A stretch of 45,000 bases of DNA from Bacillus sp. FJAT-27264 (GCF_001682855.1 NZ_MAQW01000008.1:1-45000); one strand, 5' to 3'; positions 26,294 to 36,417 are shown, counted from the stretch's first letter. The notes: generated by a model not told the origin, from the letters alone. Numbers and translations: made by a program.

Positions 26294-27484
26294 ATGAATC
26301 ACACACATCATTGGCGCAGAGCAGTATTGACACTCTTTTCAGCAGGACTTCTGGCGCTTTCAGGCTGGGGAACGATTGTTTCTTCCGCACAAGCGGCCCA
26401 ATCAACTGCAGCAGGTACACCGGTTTGTGAAACGGGAGATCATGGTTTACTGGAGGATTTGCAAAAGAAACATGCCCAGCTGGAAGAAATGCCTCTCGCC
26501 TTCTCAGACATTGCATTTCTGAATAGTGAGACTGGCCGAGTTACAGGTAACGGCTTTATGATTGGTACCTCGGACGGTGGCTGTCATTTTCAAGAGATTT
26601 ATCATGGACAGTGGAACTTCAAAGGAATTTCATTTCCCGATAATGTGCACGGCTGGGCAATTGCTTCTATTGGAGAAGGCCAGGCCAACTATCTGATTAC
26701 TAGCACAGACGGCGGTTCTACCTGGAAAAATCTCTCCGGGAAGGCCACAGCCTTCGACCGGATTGACTTTGCGGACAGCAAGAACGGCTTTGCTTACAGC
26801 CGGAATGCAGTATTCTTCACCAAGGATAGCGGTCAGAGCTGGACCGAGATTCCGACACCCGCGAATACACGGGGTGCCTATTTCAGCACCCGCAATAGCG
26901 GTTGGGCGGTTGTCGTGGCACCCGGCACTGGGTACCGGGTGATGAATACGACCGACGGCGGCTCTACATGGAGACTCTCCCTCCAATCCAGCTTCGCCTA
27001 TCCGACAGGCGGCCAACTCTATGCAAAGGGCAACCAGGTATATGCCCTGCTGTATGGAGACTCAGGGATGTCGCAGACCTCGTATTCCCTGTACGCCAGC
27101 TCAGACAAGGGTGGGACCTGGAAACGGGTGATTGCCCAGGCGACAGCCGGCGGCGGGCCTGCACCGGGCAGTGGAGCGGCACAGCTCAAATCTGGGCCGG
27201 CATCTGGAAAGCCTGGCAACATGCAGTTAGTGGGTAACAGCACCGCTTTTATGGTCGGCTATTCTCCAGCCGGAGAGCAGGTTGCCGTAGGGCGCACCGT
27301 GAATGGTGGCAAGATGTGGAGCAACTTGAAGCCTATACAGGGATTCGAGGGTACTATCTCTTTCCCGGACAGCAAGCATGGCTGGCTCGCCGTTAGGGAA
27401 CAGGATCAATCAGCCGTGTACGCCACTGCGGATGGCGGTTCAACATGGGAGCAACGATTCGCCTTCAAAATTGCCGGAAGGTAG
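26294..27484 (+). CDS. Secreted Asp-box (BNR/Ycf48-like) beta-propeller protein
   Basis: AAGGAGG at 26278-26284 selects ATG 26294 (396 aa). A signal peptide covers about residues 1-35 (AQA-AQ). Seven Asp-box-like repeats are spaced through the mature part: SDGGCHF, STDGGSTW, TKDSGQSW, TTDGGSTW, SSDKGGTW, TVNGGKMW and TADGGSTW. That predicts a seven-bladed propeller like Ycf48/HCF136 or sialidase-type BNR proteins. No photosynthesis genes occur here, so photosystem assembly is not implied; it is probably a wall or surface protein. It is divergent from the class A PBP, with a 134-bp shared upstream region. Confidence 0.85.
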   Translation: MNHTHHWRRAVLTLFSAGLLALSGWGTIVSSAQAAQSTAAGTPVCETGDHGLLEDLQKKHAQLEEMPLAFSDIAFLNSETGRVTGNGFMIGTSDGGCHFQEIYHGQWNFKGISFPDNVHGWAIASIGEGQANYLITSTDGGSTWKNLSGKATAFDRIDFADSKNGFAYSRNAVFFTKDSGQSWTEIPTPANTRGAYFSTRNSGWAVVVAPGTGYRVMNTTDGGSTWRLSLQSSFAYPTGGQLYAKGNQVYALLYGDSGMSQTSYSLYASSDKGGTWKRVIAQATAGGGPAPGSGAAQLKSGPASGKPGNMQLVGNSTAFMVGYSPAGEQVAVGRTVNGGKMWSNLKPIQGFEGTISFPDSKHGWLAVREQDQSAVYATADGGSTWEQRFAFKIAGR

Positions 27485-27508
27485 TTCCGGCCCGTTAACT
27501 TAAGAGGA

Positions 27509-27557
27509 AGAGGCGGCTCCAGTCCTACTATATGGCTGGCTGGGGCCGCTTCTTTTT
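27509..27557 (+). terminator. Terminator after the propeller gene
   Basis: A 14-bp stem, AGAGGCGGCTCCAG with CTGGGGCCGCTTCT (two G-U pairs), is followed by five T residues. Confidence 0.88.
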
Positions 27558-27686
27558 GTGTTTGGCGTCCATCGTCTAATTAGTGACCGTTTTCCGGTTA
27601 TTTTAAGAAGTATTTATAGAAGGAAGAGGTTTGTAGTATTTATGCTGAAAAAAAGCGAATCGTACACAAGGTGAACGGAGGTCTCT

Positions 27687-27824
27687 ATGAATCCAGATTC
27701 GAACAACTCCTGGTTTTCAGGGGATTACCCTCGCCGTAATGACTGCTTCACAGATGTGCCGGAGCAGGCTCTTCGTGAGATTAACCCTGGCTCTTTAGGA
27801 TATATCGACAAAAAGAAAAACTGA
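27687..27824 (+). CDS. Small ORF, 45 aa, unknown
   Basis: ATG 27687 lies 6-7 bases after ACGGAGG. The product is hydrophilic: a Trp/Tyr/Pro-rich front (NNSWFSGDYPRR), one Cys, a short helix-like EQALREI and a Lys-rich tail (DKKKN). I do not recognise it. The good ribosome binding site and isolated position, with a terminator before it and a promoter after it, favour a real gene; it could be a small sporulation or stress protein. Confidence 0.5.
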   Translation: MNPDSNNSWFSGDYPRRNDCFTDVPEQALREINPGSLGYIDKKKN

Positions 27825-27894
27825 CTGTCCCAATGAAGCAATAGATCATCGTCTTTGTAATGGCGGGGCAAGTGTCTTTTTAGTGCCGCTATGG

Positions 27895-27917
27895 TAAAAT
27901 TAGATTCCGTGGAATCT
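27895..27917 (+). promoter_or_regulatory. Extended -10 and operator-like palindrome upstream of ywiB
   Basis: TGGTAAAAT (27892-27900) is an extended -10. Immediately after it, AGATTCC-GT-GGAATCT (27902-27917) is a perfect 7-bp inverted repeat covering the expected transcript start, as a repressor site would. Confidence 0.4.
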
Positions 27918-28023
27918 TCCCCGAATAAGGAATTGAATTGCACCCTTGAACTGGATATAGTAGTACAATGGGAAAGCGAATTCGCCTTTGGTCTGCAGAG
28001 GCTTGCAGAATGGAGGAATGCAG

Positions 28024-28467
28024 GTGCCGGAAATTCAGAATCACAAATACGTCGTTTCAGTTACACTCGTAAGCCAGCATGAAGGTGAGCGTACTGTGCT
28101 GAATACCACCGGAGAAGTTATAGCCAAGGGACAGCAGCTGTTCATCCGATATGTAGAGCCCGGGCAGGGCCCTCAGGGTGAGGAGACAGTTGTTCGTACA
28201 ATGATAAAGATTGCAGGCAGCGAACTGAAGCTGATCCGCCATGGCGCGGTTGAGTCCGAGCAGAGCTTCCAAGAGGGACAGCGTTTGCCGGGCTTTTACC
28301 GCTCTCCCTATACGAACTTTAATCTGTCCACGGAGACCCGGAAGCTGGAGATTTCCCGAGACGGGCGCTCTCTGAACGTAACGTGGGAGTATGATTTATA
28401 CGTATACGAGGAGTTGTCAGGGCAGTTCGTACTCAGTTTGCATATACAGGAGGAACCAAAATCATGA
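28024..28467 (+). CDS. ywiB: DUF1934 (YwiB) family protein
   Basis: This 147-aa beta-rich protein with a calycin-like pattern belongs to the DUF1934 family (B. subtilis YwiB). GGAGG at 28012-28016 best fits GTG 28024; ATG 28018 is too close. Its function is unknown. Its last 4 bases overlap argS (ATGA), giving translational coupling. The ywiB-argS pair is conserved in Bacillales, so a role tied to translation or arginine supply is often guessed but not shown. Confidence 0.88.
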   Translation: MPEIQNHKYVVSVTLVSQHEGERTVLNTTGEVIAKGQQLFIRYVEPGQGPQGEETVVRTMIKIAGSELKLIRHGAVESEQSFQEGQRLPGFYRSPYTNFNLSTETRKLEISRDGRSLNVTWEYDLYVYEELSGQFVLSLHIQEEPKS

Positions 28468-30149
28468 CACAGAGTCAAAATCCGCTCGAACTTATTAATG
28501 AACGGGTAAAAGAAGCCATTGCCGATGCAGTTGTTGCTGCGGGGCTGGTTACACGTGAAGAACTTCCAGCCATCGTGCTGGAAGTGCCAAGAGACAAGGA
28601 GCACGGTGATTTGGCGACCAATGCTGCTATGCAGCTCACTAAGATCGCTAAGCGCAACCCGCGCCAGATTGCTGAGGCCATTCTAGAACACTTGGACAAG
28701 AGCGGCGCTTCCATTGAGAAGGCAGAGATTGCCGGACCGGGCTTCATTAACTTTACATTGTCCAAGCACTATCTTTATGATGTCATCACTCAGGTTGCCG
28801 CACAGGGAGACAACTACGGCCGCATTGATTTAGGACAGGGTCAAAAGGTAGAGGTTGAGTTCGTCAGCGCGAACCCTACGGGAAGCCTACACTTGGGGCA
28901 TGCCCGCGGCGCAGCTGTCGGCGATGCACTCTGTAACGTGTTGGATTATGCCGGTTATCAGGTAACCCGTGAGTACTATATTAATGATGCCGGAAATCAG
29001 GTTGCCAATCTGTGCAAATCTATCGAGACCCGCTACCTGCAGGAGCTGGGACAACCGGCAGAAATGCCGGAGGATGGCTATCATGGTGAAGATATCAAGG
29101 GATTTGCCAAGGAACTTGTAGCTGAGAAGGGAGATTCTCTGCTGGAGCTGACGCCGGGGGACCGTGCAGCGTTCTTCCGTACCTATGGCTTGAATAAGGA
29201 ATTGGATAAAATCAAACGCGATCTGGGACGTTTCCGCGTTCCGTTTGATATCTGGTTTAGCGAGACCTCTCTCTATGAGAATGGAGCAGTCTTGCGTTCG
29301 CTGGATGATCTGCGTGAGCGTGGCGAGGTATATGAAGAGGAAGGCGCAACCTGGCTGCAGACGACCAAGTATGGCGACGACAAGGATCGCGTGCTGATCA
29401 AGAACGACGGTACCTATACGTATCTGACACCGGATATTGCCTACCATAACGATAAATACGGGCGCGGCTATGACAAAATGATCAACATCTGGGGCGCCGA
29501 TCACCACGGCTATATTCCGCGGATGAAGGCAGCAATGTCTGCACTCGGCAATGACCCGGGCAAATTGGTTGTCCTGATTGCCCAGATGGTCAGCTTGTTC
29601 CAGAACGGCGAGAAAGTGAAAATGTCCAAGCGTACCGGTAAAGCGGTAACGATGGAGGATCTGATGGAAGAGGTTGGCATCGACGCCATCCGTTATTTCT
29701 TCACCATGCGCAGCATGGACTCTCATCTGGACTTCGATATGGACCTAGCGATCTCTACGTCCAACGAGAACCCGGTATTCTATGTACAATATGCTCATGC
29801 GCGGATTTGCAGCATCTTCCGTCAAGCTGAGGAACAAGGAATCGCACTGCCAGATTATGCTGAGCTTGATTTCAGCAAGCTTAATGCTCCTCATGAATAT
29901 GACCTGTTGCGCAAAATTGGTGAGCTGCCAGCAGAGATTGGTTCTGCAGCTGACGCTTACGCGCCGCATCGCTTGGTGCGTTATGTCTATGATTTGGCGG
30001 CACTCTTCCACAGCTATTACAAGGCTGAGCGCGTCATTACTGAAGATCCGGCCCAAACGTTGGCCCGTCTTGCTCTGCTTGGAGCAACGCGTACCACAAT
30101 TGCTAATGTACTGCGTCTTCTAGCGGTATCCGCACCGGACCGCATGTAA
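28464..30149 (+). CDS. argS: Arginyl-tRNA synthetase
   Basis: ArgS charges tRNA-Arg. The product is 561 aa, standard length. It has the N-terminal Add-1 domain (1-110) that binds the tRNA D-loop, the class I HIGH-type motif [16 protein letters not shown], a KMSK-type loop [10 protein letters not shown] and a C-terminal anticodon-binding DALR domain (from about 440, ending SAPDRM). The start ATG overlaps the ywiB stop. Two hairpins follow the gene. Confidence 0.97.
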   Translation: MTQSQNPLELINERVKEAIADAVVAAGLVTREELPAIVLEVPRDKEHGDLATNAAMQLTKIAKRNPRQIAEAILEHLDKSGASIEKAEIAGPGFINFTLSKHYLYDVITQVAAQGDNYGRIDLGQGQKVEVEFVSANPTGSLHLGHARGAAVGDALCNVLDYAGYQVTREYYINDAGNQVANLCKSIETRYLQELGQPAEMPEDGYHGEDIKGFAKELVAEKGDSLLELTPGDRAAFFRTYGLNKELDKIKRDLGRFRVPFDIWFSETSLYENGAVLRSLDDLRERGEVYEEEGATWLQTTKYGDDKDRVLIKNDGTYTYLTPDIAYHNDKYGRGYDKMINIWGADHHGYIPRMKAAMSALGNDPGKLVVLIAQMVSLFQNGEKVKMSKRTGKAVTMEDLMEEVGIDAIRYFFTMRSMDSHLDFDMDLAISTSNENPVFYVQYAHARICSIFRQAEEQGIALPDYAELDFSKLNAPHEYDLLRKIGELPAEIGSAADAYAPHRLVRYVYDLAALFHSYYKAERVITEDPAQTLARLALLGATRTTIANVLRLLAVSAPDRM

Positions 30150-30195
30150 TTCATCCATCCTCAAGCCCCCGTTTGAGCGGGGCAAGGGATGGTCA

Positions 30196-30231
30196 GCACA
30201 CCGCCTCCGGTGACTTTAGGAGGCGGTGTGC
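30196..30231 (+). terminator. Hairpin after argS
   Basis: GCACACCGCCTCC and GGAGGCGGTGTGC form a perfect 13-bp stem with a 10-nt loop; the following TTGTGT is a poor T-run, so termination may be partial. Confidence 0.6.
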
Positions 30232-30287
30232 TTGTGTCTACACAAAGAAGATAACGGCACATGGTTAGCTTCATGTGCTTTGCAGGG

Positions 30288-30324
30288 CGGCTGCCATCCT
30301 TGGTTACAGGATGGCAGCCGTTTT
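30288..30324 (+). terminator. Second terminator after argS
   Basis: CGGCTGCCATCCT and AGGATGGCAGCCG form a perfect 13-bp stem with a 7-nt loop, followed by TTTT. Confidence 0.75.
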
Positions 30325-30524
30325 GGGCCAGTGGCGCTGCGCCCACTGGCCCTCGTCAATCCGCGCGCCGGCTGGCGGCATTCGCGGATGGGCCCCGCTT
30401 GGCCCTGATGCCTGCGCGTAGCAGGCGAAGGGCATCGGCAGCGCCGCCTCCGAGGGAGGCTCTGCGCTGCCCTTTACGCAGCCGCACCGGGGAAGCGGTG
30501 CGGCGCAGCAGGAGCTTCAGCTCC
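30325..30524. repeat. GC-rich run of short inverted repeats
   Basis: Five inverted repeats follow each other: GGGCCAGTGG/CCACTGGCCC (30325-30352), GATGCC/GGCATC (30407-30436), GCAGCG/CGCTGC (30438-30470), CCGCACCG/CGGTGCGG (30482-30503) and GGAGCT/AGCTCC (30511-30524). The stretch is visibly richer in GC than its surroundings and covers the subtilase 3' end. Confidence 0.55.
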
Positions 30525-31747
30525 CGGGGGGTGAGCCCTGGCCGGAGAGCGAGCAGCAGGGCAGCGGATCCCGTCACATGTGACGTCGCCATGGACGTGC
30601 CGCTCATTTCCTTGTAGCCCTCCTTCAGCCAGCAGGATGGCACGCTTTCGCCAGGTCCGTATACATCGATGTACGAACCACGGTTACTGAAGCTGGCGAC
30701 CCGGCGCTTCTTATCTATGGCGCCCACAGCTATGGTCTCCGGATAGCGCGCCGGGTAATCCCCGCCGCGCTTGCCATCATTGCCAGAGGAAGCGATAATC
30801 GCAATGCCAGCTCGGTAGGCCTTCATGACAACATTATGAAGCGCCTTGCTTCTCGTCTTCATGCCGAAGCTCATATTGATGATGTCGATCCGGTTCTGGA
30901 CACACCAGTCGATCCCCAGCACAATGTCGGACACATAAGCAGAGCCGTTGTGATCAAAGGCTTTGACGGGATAAAGGGTGGCTCTTGGTGCGACCCCCAT
31001 CATGCCGCGCGTGCCGCCAGCGGCGGCTAATGTGCCAGCGATATGGGTGCCGTGGCCATTGTCATCCAGCGGCAGCATCCCCCGCCGCAGCAGGTTCACA
31101 CCTGTAGCCAGCGAATGACGCAGATCAGGGTGACGATAGTCGGCACCTGTATCAATGACGCCAATCTTGACTTGCACACCGGTTGACTTCGACCAGGCCT
31201 GAGGGGCATGAATCGCTTTCACGCCCCAGGGCATCACGGCGGTCCCGGTTTTCTCACTGGGCAGAGCATGGAGCTGTATGCGGTAATCCTCTTCTACACT
31301 CAGCGTGTCTGCGAATTTATGCATCAGCTTTGCCGCACCTGCGGCAGGCACAAAAAAAGCGCGAATCAGCGGGGCGACCTGTACCTGCCGCAGTCTCGTT
31401 TTTTTCGTACGTAGGGTCTTCCACTCAGATAAGGCTCCGGCGTAATGGCGGGCATCATAAAAGGTAACAATACGCCGTTCGTCATCCTTGGGGGCAGCCG
31501 ATATCTCATCAAGCAGCATCTGCCAAAATCCGTAATAGTCCATGTGTTTTGCCGTCCCCTCCTCGGTGCCGTACTGAAATATTGTATGAGCGGAGGAGGG
31601 TAGCCGAATGGGAACTTGCCCTTTTTTAAGGAAATGGGCTGCCCATCGTGTCAAAAGACGGCGCTTCACATAAAATAAACAGAAGAGATCTAACACTCTC
31701 TTTGCAACATCCCGTAAGGAGCCATTCCTTGGCGTGGATACAGTCAT
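30356..31747 (-). CDS. S8 family serine protease (subtilase)
   Basis: The full triad is present: Asp in VIDTGADYRHPDL, His in NGHGTHIAGT, oxyanion Asn in SSGNDGK and Ser in SGTSMATSH. No signal peptide is evident; residues 15-45 are basic and mildly hydrophobic (RVLDLFCLFYVKRRLL). An N-terminal region of about 175 residues before the catalytic domain resembles an inhibitor-type propeptide. It may be intracellular or exported by a non-classical signal. The annotated start ATG 31747 lacks a free ribosome binding site: the GGAGG upstream is buried in a hairpin. ATG 31543 (395 aa) is an alternative. The C-terminal tail is Arg/Ala-rich and encoded by GC-rich DNA. Confidence 0.88.
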   Translation of the reverse strand: MTVSTPRNGSLRDVAKRVLDLFCLFYVKRRLLTRWAAHFLKKGQVPIRLPSSAHTIFQYGTEEGTAKHMDYYGFWQMLLDEISAAPKDDERRIVTFYDARHYAGALSEWKTLRTKKTRLRQVQVAPLIRAFFVPAAGAAKLMHKFADTLSVEEDYRIQLHALPSEKTGTAVMPWGVKAIHAPQAWSKSTGVQVKIGVIDTGADYRHPDLRHSLATGVNLLRRGMLPLDDNGHGTHIAGTLAAAGGTRGMMGVAPRATLYPVKAFDHNGSAYVSDIVLGIDWCVQNRIDIINMSFGMKTRSKALHNVVMKAYRAGIAIIASSGNDGKRGGDYPARYPETIAVGAIDKKRRVASFSNRGSYIDVYGPGESVPSCWLKEGYKEMSGTSMATSHVTGSAALLLALRPGLTPRELKLLLRRTASPVRLRKGQRRASLGGGAADALRLLRAGIRAKRGPSANAASRRAD

Positions 31748-31749
31748 GC

Positions 31750-31775
31750 GCGGAGGAGTTTCCTCCGCCTTTTTT
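31750..31775 (+). terminator. Terminator-like hairpin facing the subtilase start
   Basis: GCGGAGGA (31750-31757) and TCCTCCGC (31761-31768) form a perfect 8-bp stem; on the plus strand CTTTTTT follows. No plus-strand gene ends here. On the minus strand the same hairpin lies 2 bases before the subtilase ATG. Confidence 0.6.
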
Positions 31776-32010
31776 AGAAAGGCTCTTTGCCTATAAATGC
31801 CGGCTTAGTTATTCATAAAAATACATATTGATCGTTACCTGCGAAAAAAACGTTTCCCTGTCGGAAAATGCTGACGGTTTTTTTGCGTCCAAGGCTTGCC
31901 CCTTTTGACTTGCATTTTGTTGCTAAATAGGTTTTACTTAGGTTTGTTACTGGATATTATTGAATTAAAGCCGTGAATAGTGAACAATGCGTGAGAGGAA
32001 GTGTCCTTTA

Positions 32011-32574
32011 ATGAGTACGCCACTCAATTTAAAGTTGGACCCCGAGAAAGTAAAAGAAATGCCGATGGTAGACCTGGCTTTCCTGGTGCTGAAGGCGGCT
32101 AATACGCCGTTTTATTACCGTGACCTGATGGTCGAGGTGGCCAAGCTGCGCGGGATGACCGAAGAACAAACCAACGATACCATTGCCCAGTTATATACTG
32201 AGATTAACATCGACGGACGTTTTGCCTGTGTAGGAACGAATCTGTGGGGGCTGAAACGCTGGTATCCGCTGGAGCGCTCGGATGATCCAGTCGGTAATTC
32301 CAAACGTCCGCGTATCATCAACGATGAGGATGACGATTTGGAAGACGATGATTTCACTGAAGAAGATGATAACTACGCATCTGAAGAAGAGGATTTCGAC
32401 GCTATCGACGAAGATCGCGACGACCTCTATTCCGACGACGACAGCGAAGAAGAAGTTGACGACGATGTGGTTATTGACGAAGAAGACATCGACGAAGATG
32501 ACGTGGACGATGACGATTCCGACGCGGAAAGTGAAGAAGATTCAGACGATGAGGACGAGGACGATAAATATTAA
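32011..32574 (+). CDS. rpoE: RNA polymerase delta subunit
   Basis: RpoE (delta) is a Gram-positive RNA polymerase subunit that speeds recycling and raises promoter selectivity. ATG 32011 with AGAGGAAG is the better start (187 aa); ATG 31987 lies upstream in frame. The N-terminal HARE-HTH domain (residues 10-90, PMVDLAFLVLKAANTPFYYRDLM) is followed by the diagnostic, almost purely Asp/Glu C-terminal tail (about 100-187). It precedes pyrG as in B. subtilis. A weak promoter, TTTACT-N16-TATTAT, lies at 31933-31960. Confidence 0.95.
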   Translation: MSTPLNLKLDPEKVKEMPMVDLAFLVLKAANTPFYYRDLMVEVAKLRGMTEEQTNDTIAQLYTEINIDGRFACVGTNLWGLKRWYPLERSDDPVGNSKRPRIINDEDDDLEDDDFTEEDDNYASEEEDFDAIDEDRDDLYSDDDSEEEVDDDVVIDEEDIDEDDVDDDDSDAESEEDSDDEDEDDKY

Positions 32575-32678
32575 TCCCGTTCTTTGAGGTAGCATAATTC
32601 TGCCCTTGACAGTGGAGAACCGTCAGAGTAAACTATTGCATGGGCTTATGATGAAAGTTAATATGTGTTTTCTAAAAT

Positions 32679-32720
32679 AAAAAGTGCCCCGGTGCTACGG
32701 GTGTCACTTTTTTGTTTTTT
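32679..32720 (+). terminator. Terminator after rpoE
   Basis: AAAGTGCCCCGG pairs with CGGGTGTCACTTT (one bulge), followed by T-runs. Confidence 0.8.
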
Positions 32721-32809
32721 TAGATGCCAAGGAGCCGGAATTTCCGCGATTTTAAAGGGGCGGAGGAAGGTCTTTTGTGCCGGCTAAAGTAACTTTTGAT
32801 TTCCCCCGT

Positions 32810-32838
32810 TTGACGATAGAAAAACGGGTTACGATAAA
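32810..32838 (+). promoter_or_regulatory. pyrG: pyrG promoter
   Basis: TTGACG (32810-32815) and GATAAA (32833-32838) are 17 bp apart. A CCCGTTT/AAACGGG inverted repeat (32804-32827) overlaps the -35 and could be an operator. No terminator hairpin lies between the promoter and the gene. Confidence 0.5.
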
Positions 32839-32874
32839 CATCATGCGTCGCCTGAATTTCTGGACTTTATTTAG

Positions 32875-34494
<1,620 letters not shown>

Positions 34495-34527
34495 ATAGTA
34501 TATACAGCGCCTTACAGGTGTTCGTAG

Positions 34528-34551
34528 GAGCCTCCATTTGGAGGCTCTTTT
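34528..34551 (+). terminator. Terminator after pyrG
   Basis: GAGCCTCC and GGAGGCTC pair over 8 bp with an ATTT loop, followed by TTTT. Confidence 0.88.
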
Positions 34552-34702
34552 GCTTATGCCAGAAGCCCGCCCGACCGACCTCCAGAATGGTTTTGCTTCT
34601 AAGTGTATGTTCGTCTTACGATATATTTTTACATTTCCCATCAGAAAAGGTCTATGGCAATACCCCATTTTATGGCATAGATTTACGCATTTTATCCATT
34701 TA

Positions 34703-34731
34703 GCAGGATTTTGAATCTACACCACGAATTA
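34703..34731 (+). promoter_or_regulatory. spo0F: Predicted sigma-H promoter of spo0F
   Basis: GCAGGATTT (34703-34711) matches the sigma-H -35 (RNAGGAWWW) fully. After 11 bp, CACGAATTA (34723-34731) matches the -10 (RNNGAATWW) except its first base. B. subtilis spo0F is also sigma-H dependent. From 34552 to 34702 I see nothing else. Confidence 0.6.
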
Positions 34732-34823
34732 TAGGTTTCGTATGGACTAAGTTATAAAGGGGCCGTTAGCTGTGGAGAGCGCGGTATGGTCAATCTGCCT
34801 TAAATTCTGGGAGGGTATTGATA

Positions 34824-35210
34824 ATGGAGAAAAATAAAGTGTTGATTGTCGACGATCAGAACGGGATCAGGATTCTTCTCATGGAAGTGTTCAACAGCGA
34901 GGGTTACACTACATTTCAGGCGGCGAATGGTAAACTTGCACTGGAAATTGTTCGTACCGAATCCCCAGACTTGGTCTTGCTCGATATGAAAATTCCGGGA
35001 ATGGATGGACTTGAGATTCTCAAGCATCTGAAGGAGATCAATCCGGAGATCAAGGTGATCATGATGACAGCGTATGGAGAGCTGGATATGATTAAAGAAG
35101 CTACGAAATTGGGCGCGCTTATGCACTTTACCAAACCTTTCGACATTGACGAGATGCGTGTGGCGGTAAATATGCATCTTCGCAATAAATCAGTCGATCA
35201 GTGCAGCTGA
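34824..35210 (+). CDS. spo0F: Sporulation phosphorelay response regulator Spo0F
   Basis: Spo0F is a single-domain receiver that takes phosphate from sporulation kinases and passes it to Spo0B and on to Spo0A. ATG 34824 follows GGGAGGG; an in-frame TTG lies at 34818. The 128-aa product is very close to Bacillus Spo0F: acidic pocket in VDDQNGIR, phospho-acceptor Asp in [11 protein letters not shown], switch Thr in [10 protein letters not shown] and Lys in FTKPFDIDE. There is no output domain. It lies between pyrG and fbaA, the conserved Bacillales position. Confidence 0.97.
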   Translation: MEKNKVLIVDDQNGIRILLMEVFNSEGYTTFQAANGKLALEIVRTESPDLVLLDMKIPGMDGLEILKHLKEINPEIKVIMMTAYGELDMIKEATKLGALMHFTKPFDIDEMRVAVNMHLRNKSVDQCS

Positions 35211-35214
35211 AGCA

Positions 35215-35246
35215 AGGATTCTGCTAAATAGCAGAATCCTTTTTTC
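35215..35246 (+). terminator. Terminator after spo0F
   Basis: AGGATTCTGCT and AGCAGAATCCT form a perfect 11-bp stem followed by six T residues. Confidence 0.93.
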
Positions 35247-35349
35247 GGAGGGGAAAACTTGGAAAAGGGCGGATAACAACAGGGGTGGATAAATATCGTC
35301 CCACCGGGACATTTTTTTGTTAGTGCTATTTAGTATTTGACACAGGATG

Positions 35350-35358
35350 TGCTATAAT
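35350..35358 (+). promoter_or_regulatory. fbaA: fbaA extended -10 promoter
   Basis: TGC-TATAAT (35350-35358) is a perfect extended -10. The nearby TTGACA (35337-35342) is only 10 bp away and cannot be its -35. Confidence 0.6.
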
Positions 35359-35420
35359 AAGCCTGTATGTGATGTCGGTTCAATAAATTATAGCGAAAAA
35401 CATCTTTAGGAGGATGAACC

Positions 35421-36275
35421 ATGCCATTAGTATCTATGACAGACATGTTGAACAAAGCACTTGAAGGAAAGTACGCAGTAGGTCAGTACAACATCAATAA
35501 CCTTGAATGGACTCAAGCTATTTTGGGTGCAGCCGAAGAAGAGAAATCTCCGGTAATTCTTGGTGTATCCGAAGGCGCAGCCCGTCACATGGGCGGTTTC
35601 ACCACTGTTGTTAAGATGGTGGAAGGACTTATCCACGACCTGAAAATCACTGTTCCTGTAGCGATTCACCTGGACCATGGCTCCAGCTTTGATAAATGTA
35701 AAGAAGCCATCGATGCTGGCTTTACTTCCGTAATGATCGACGGATCCCACCACCCAATCGACGAGAACATTGAAATGACTAAGAAAGTTGTTGAATATGC
35801 TCACGCTAAAGGTGTTTCTGTAGAAGCAGAAGTAGGTACTGTTGGTGGACAAGAAGACGACGTTATCGGCGGCATCCAATATGCTGATCTTAACGAGTGC
35901 GTACGCATCGTTAAAGAAACTGGTATCGACACTTTGGCTCCAGCACTTGGTTCCGTACACGGTCCTTACCATGGCGAGCCTAACCTCGGATTCAAAGAAA
36001 TGGAAGAAATCCGTGACGCTGTTAAATTGCCACTCGTTCTTCATGGCGGTACTGGTATCCCTGTACATGACATCGACAAAGCGATTTCCCTGGGTACTTC
36101 CAAGATCAACGTGAACACTGAGAACCAAATTGCATTTGCAAAAGTGGTTCGCGAAGTTTTGGCTGCTAAACCAGATGCTTACGACCCACGTACATTCATC
36201 GTACCAGGTCGCGATGCTATCAAACAAACCGTTATCGGTAAAATCCGTGAGTTTGGTTCCAACAACAAAGCGTAA
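35421..36275 (+). CDS. fbaA: Class II fructose-1,6-bisphosphate aldolase
   Basis: This zinc-dependent aldolase of glycolysis and gluconeogenesis splits fructose 1,6-bisphosphate to DHAP and glyceraldehyde 3-phosphate. The 284-aa product has the normal length. HLDHGSSFD carries the catalytic Asp and a zinc His; [13 protein letters not shown] and LHGGTGIP carry the other zinc ligands and the phosphate loop. [11 protein letters not shown] is typical. ATG 35421 follows AGGAGGA. The codon choice looks strongly biased, as in a highly expressed gene. In B. subtilis a transaldolase gene separates fbaA from murA; here it is absent. Confidence 0.97.
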   Translation: MPLVSMTDMLNKALEGKYAVGQYNINNLEWTQAILGAAEEEKSPVILGVSEGAARHMGGFTTVVKMVEGLIHDLKITVPVAIHLDHGSSFDKCKEAIDAGFTSVMIDGSHHPIDENIEMTKKVVEYAHAKGVSVEAEVGTVGGQEDDVIGGIQYADLNECVRIVKETGIDTLAPALGSVHGPYHGEPNLGFKEMEEIRDAVKLPLVLHGGTGIPVHDIDKAISLGTSKINVNTENQIAFAKVVREVLAAKPDAYDPRTFIVPGRDAIKQTVIGKIREFGSNNKA

Positions 36276-36366
36276 GATCTTTTTCCTAAGTTTCGAAGGA
36301 CAGCAGTCCTTGAAGTTTTGAATAAGCATATAGGACAGGTTATACTGTCCTATTCAGTTGAATATG

Positions 36367-36417
36367 ATGATGTGGAGAGTACACCGCATAGCCGGTGTCT
36401 TTCCATTTTCATCACCT
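36367..36417 (+). promoter_or_regulatory. Hairpin structures in the fbaA-murA gap
   Basis: ATAGGACAG/CTGTCCTAT (36330-36353) and a longer stem in 36367-36417 (GGAGAG-ACACCG with CGGTGT-CTTTCC, outer TGATGA/TCATCA) are visible. Neither has a good T-run. They may be weak terminators or mRNA processing or stability elements. Confidence 0.45.

Noticed and set aside
26294..27484. Photosystem II assembly factor
   Set aside because: Ycf48-like repeats alone do not imply photosynthesis, and nothing else in the window supports it.
35337..35342. TTGACA as the -35 of fbaA
   Set aside because: It is only 10 bp from the TATAAT; the extended -10 explains the promoter better.
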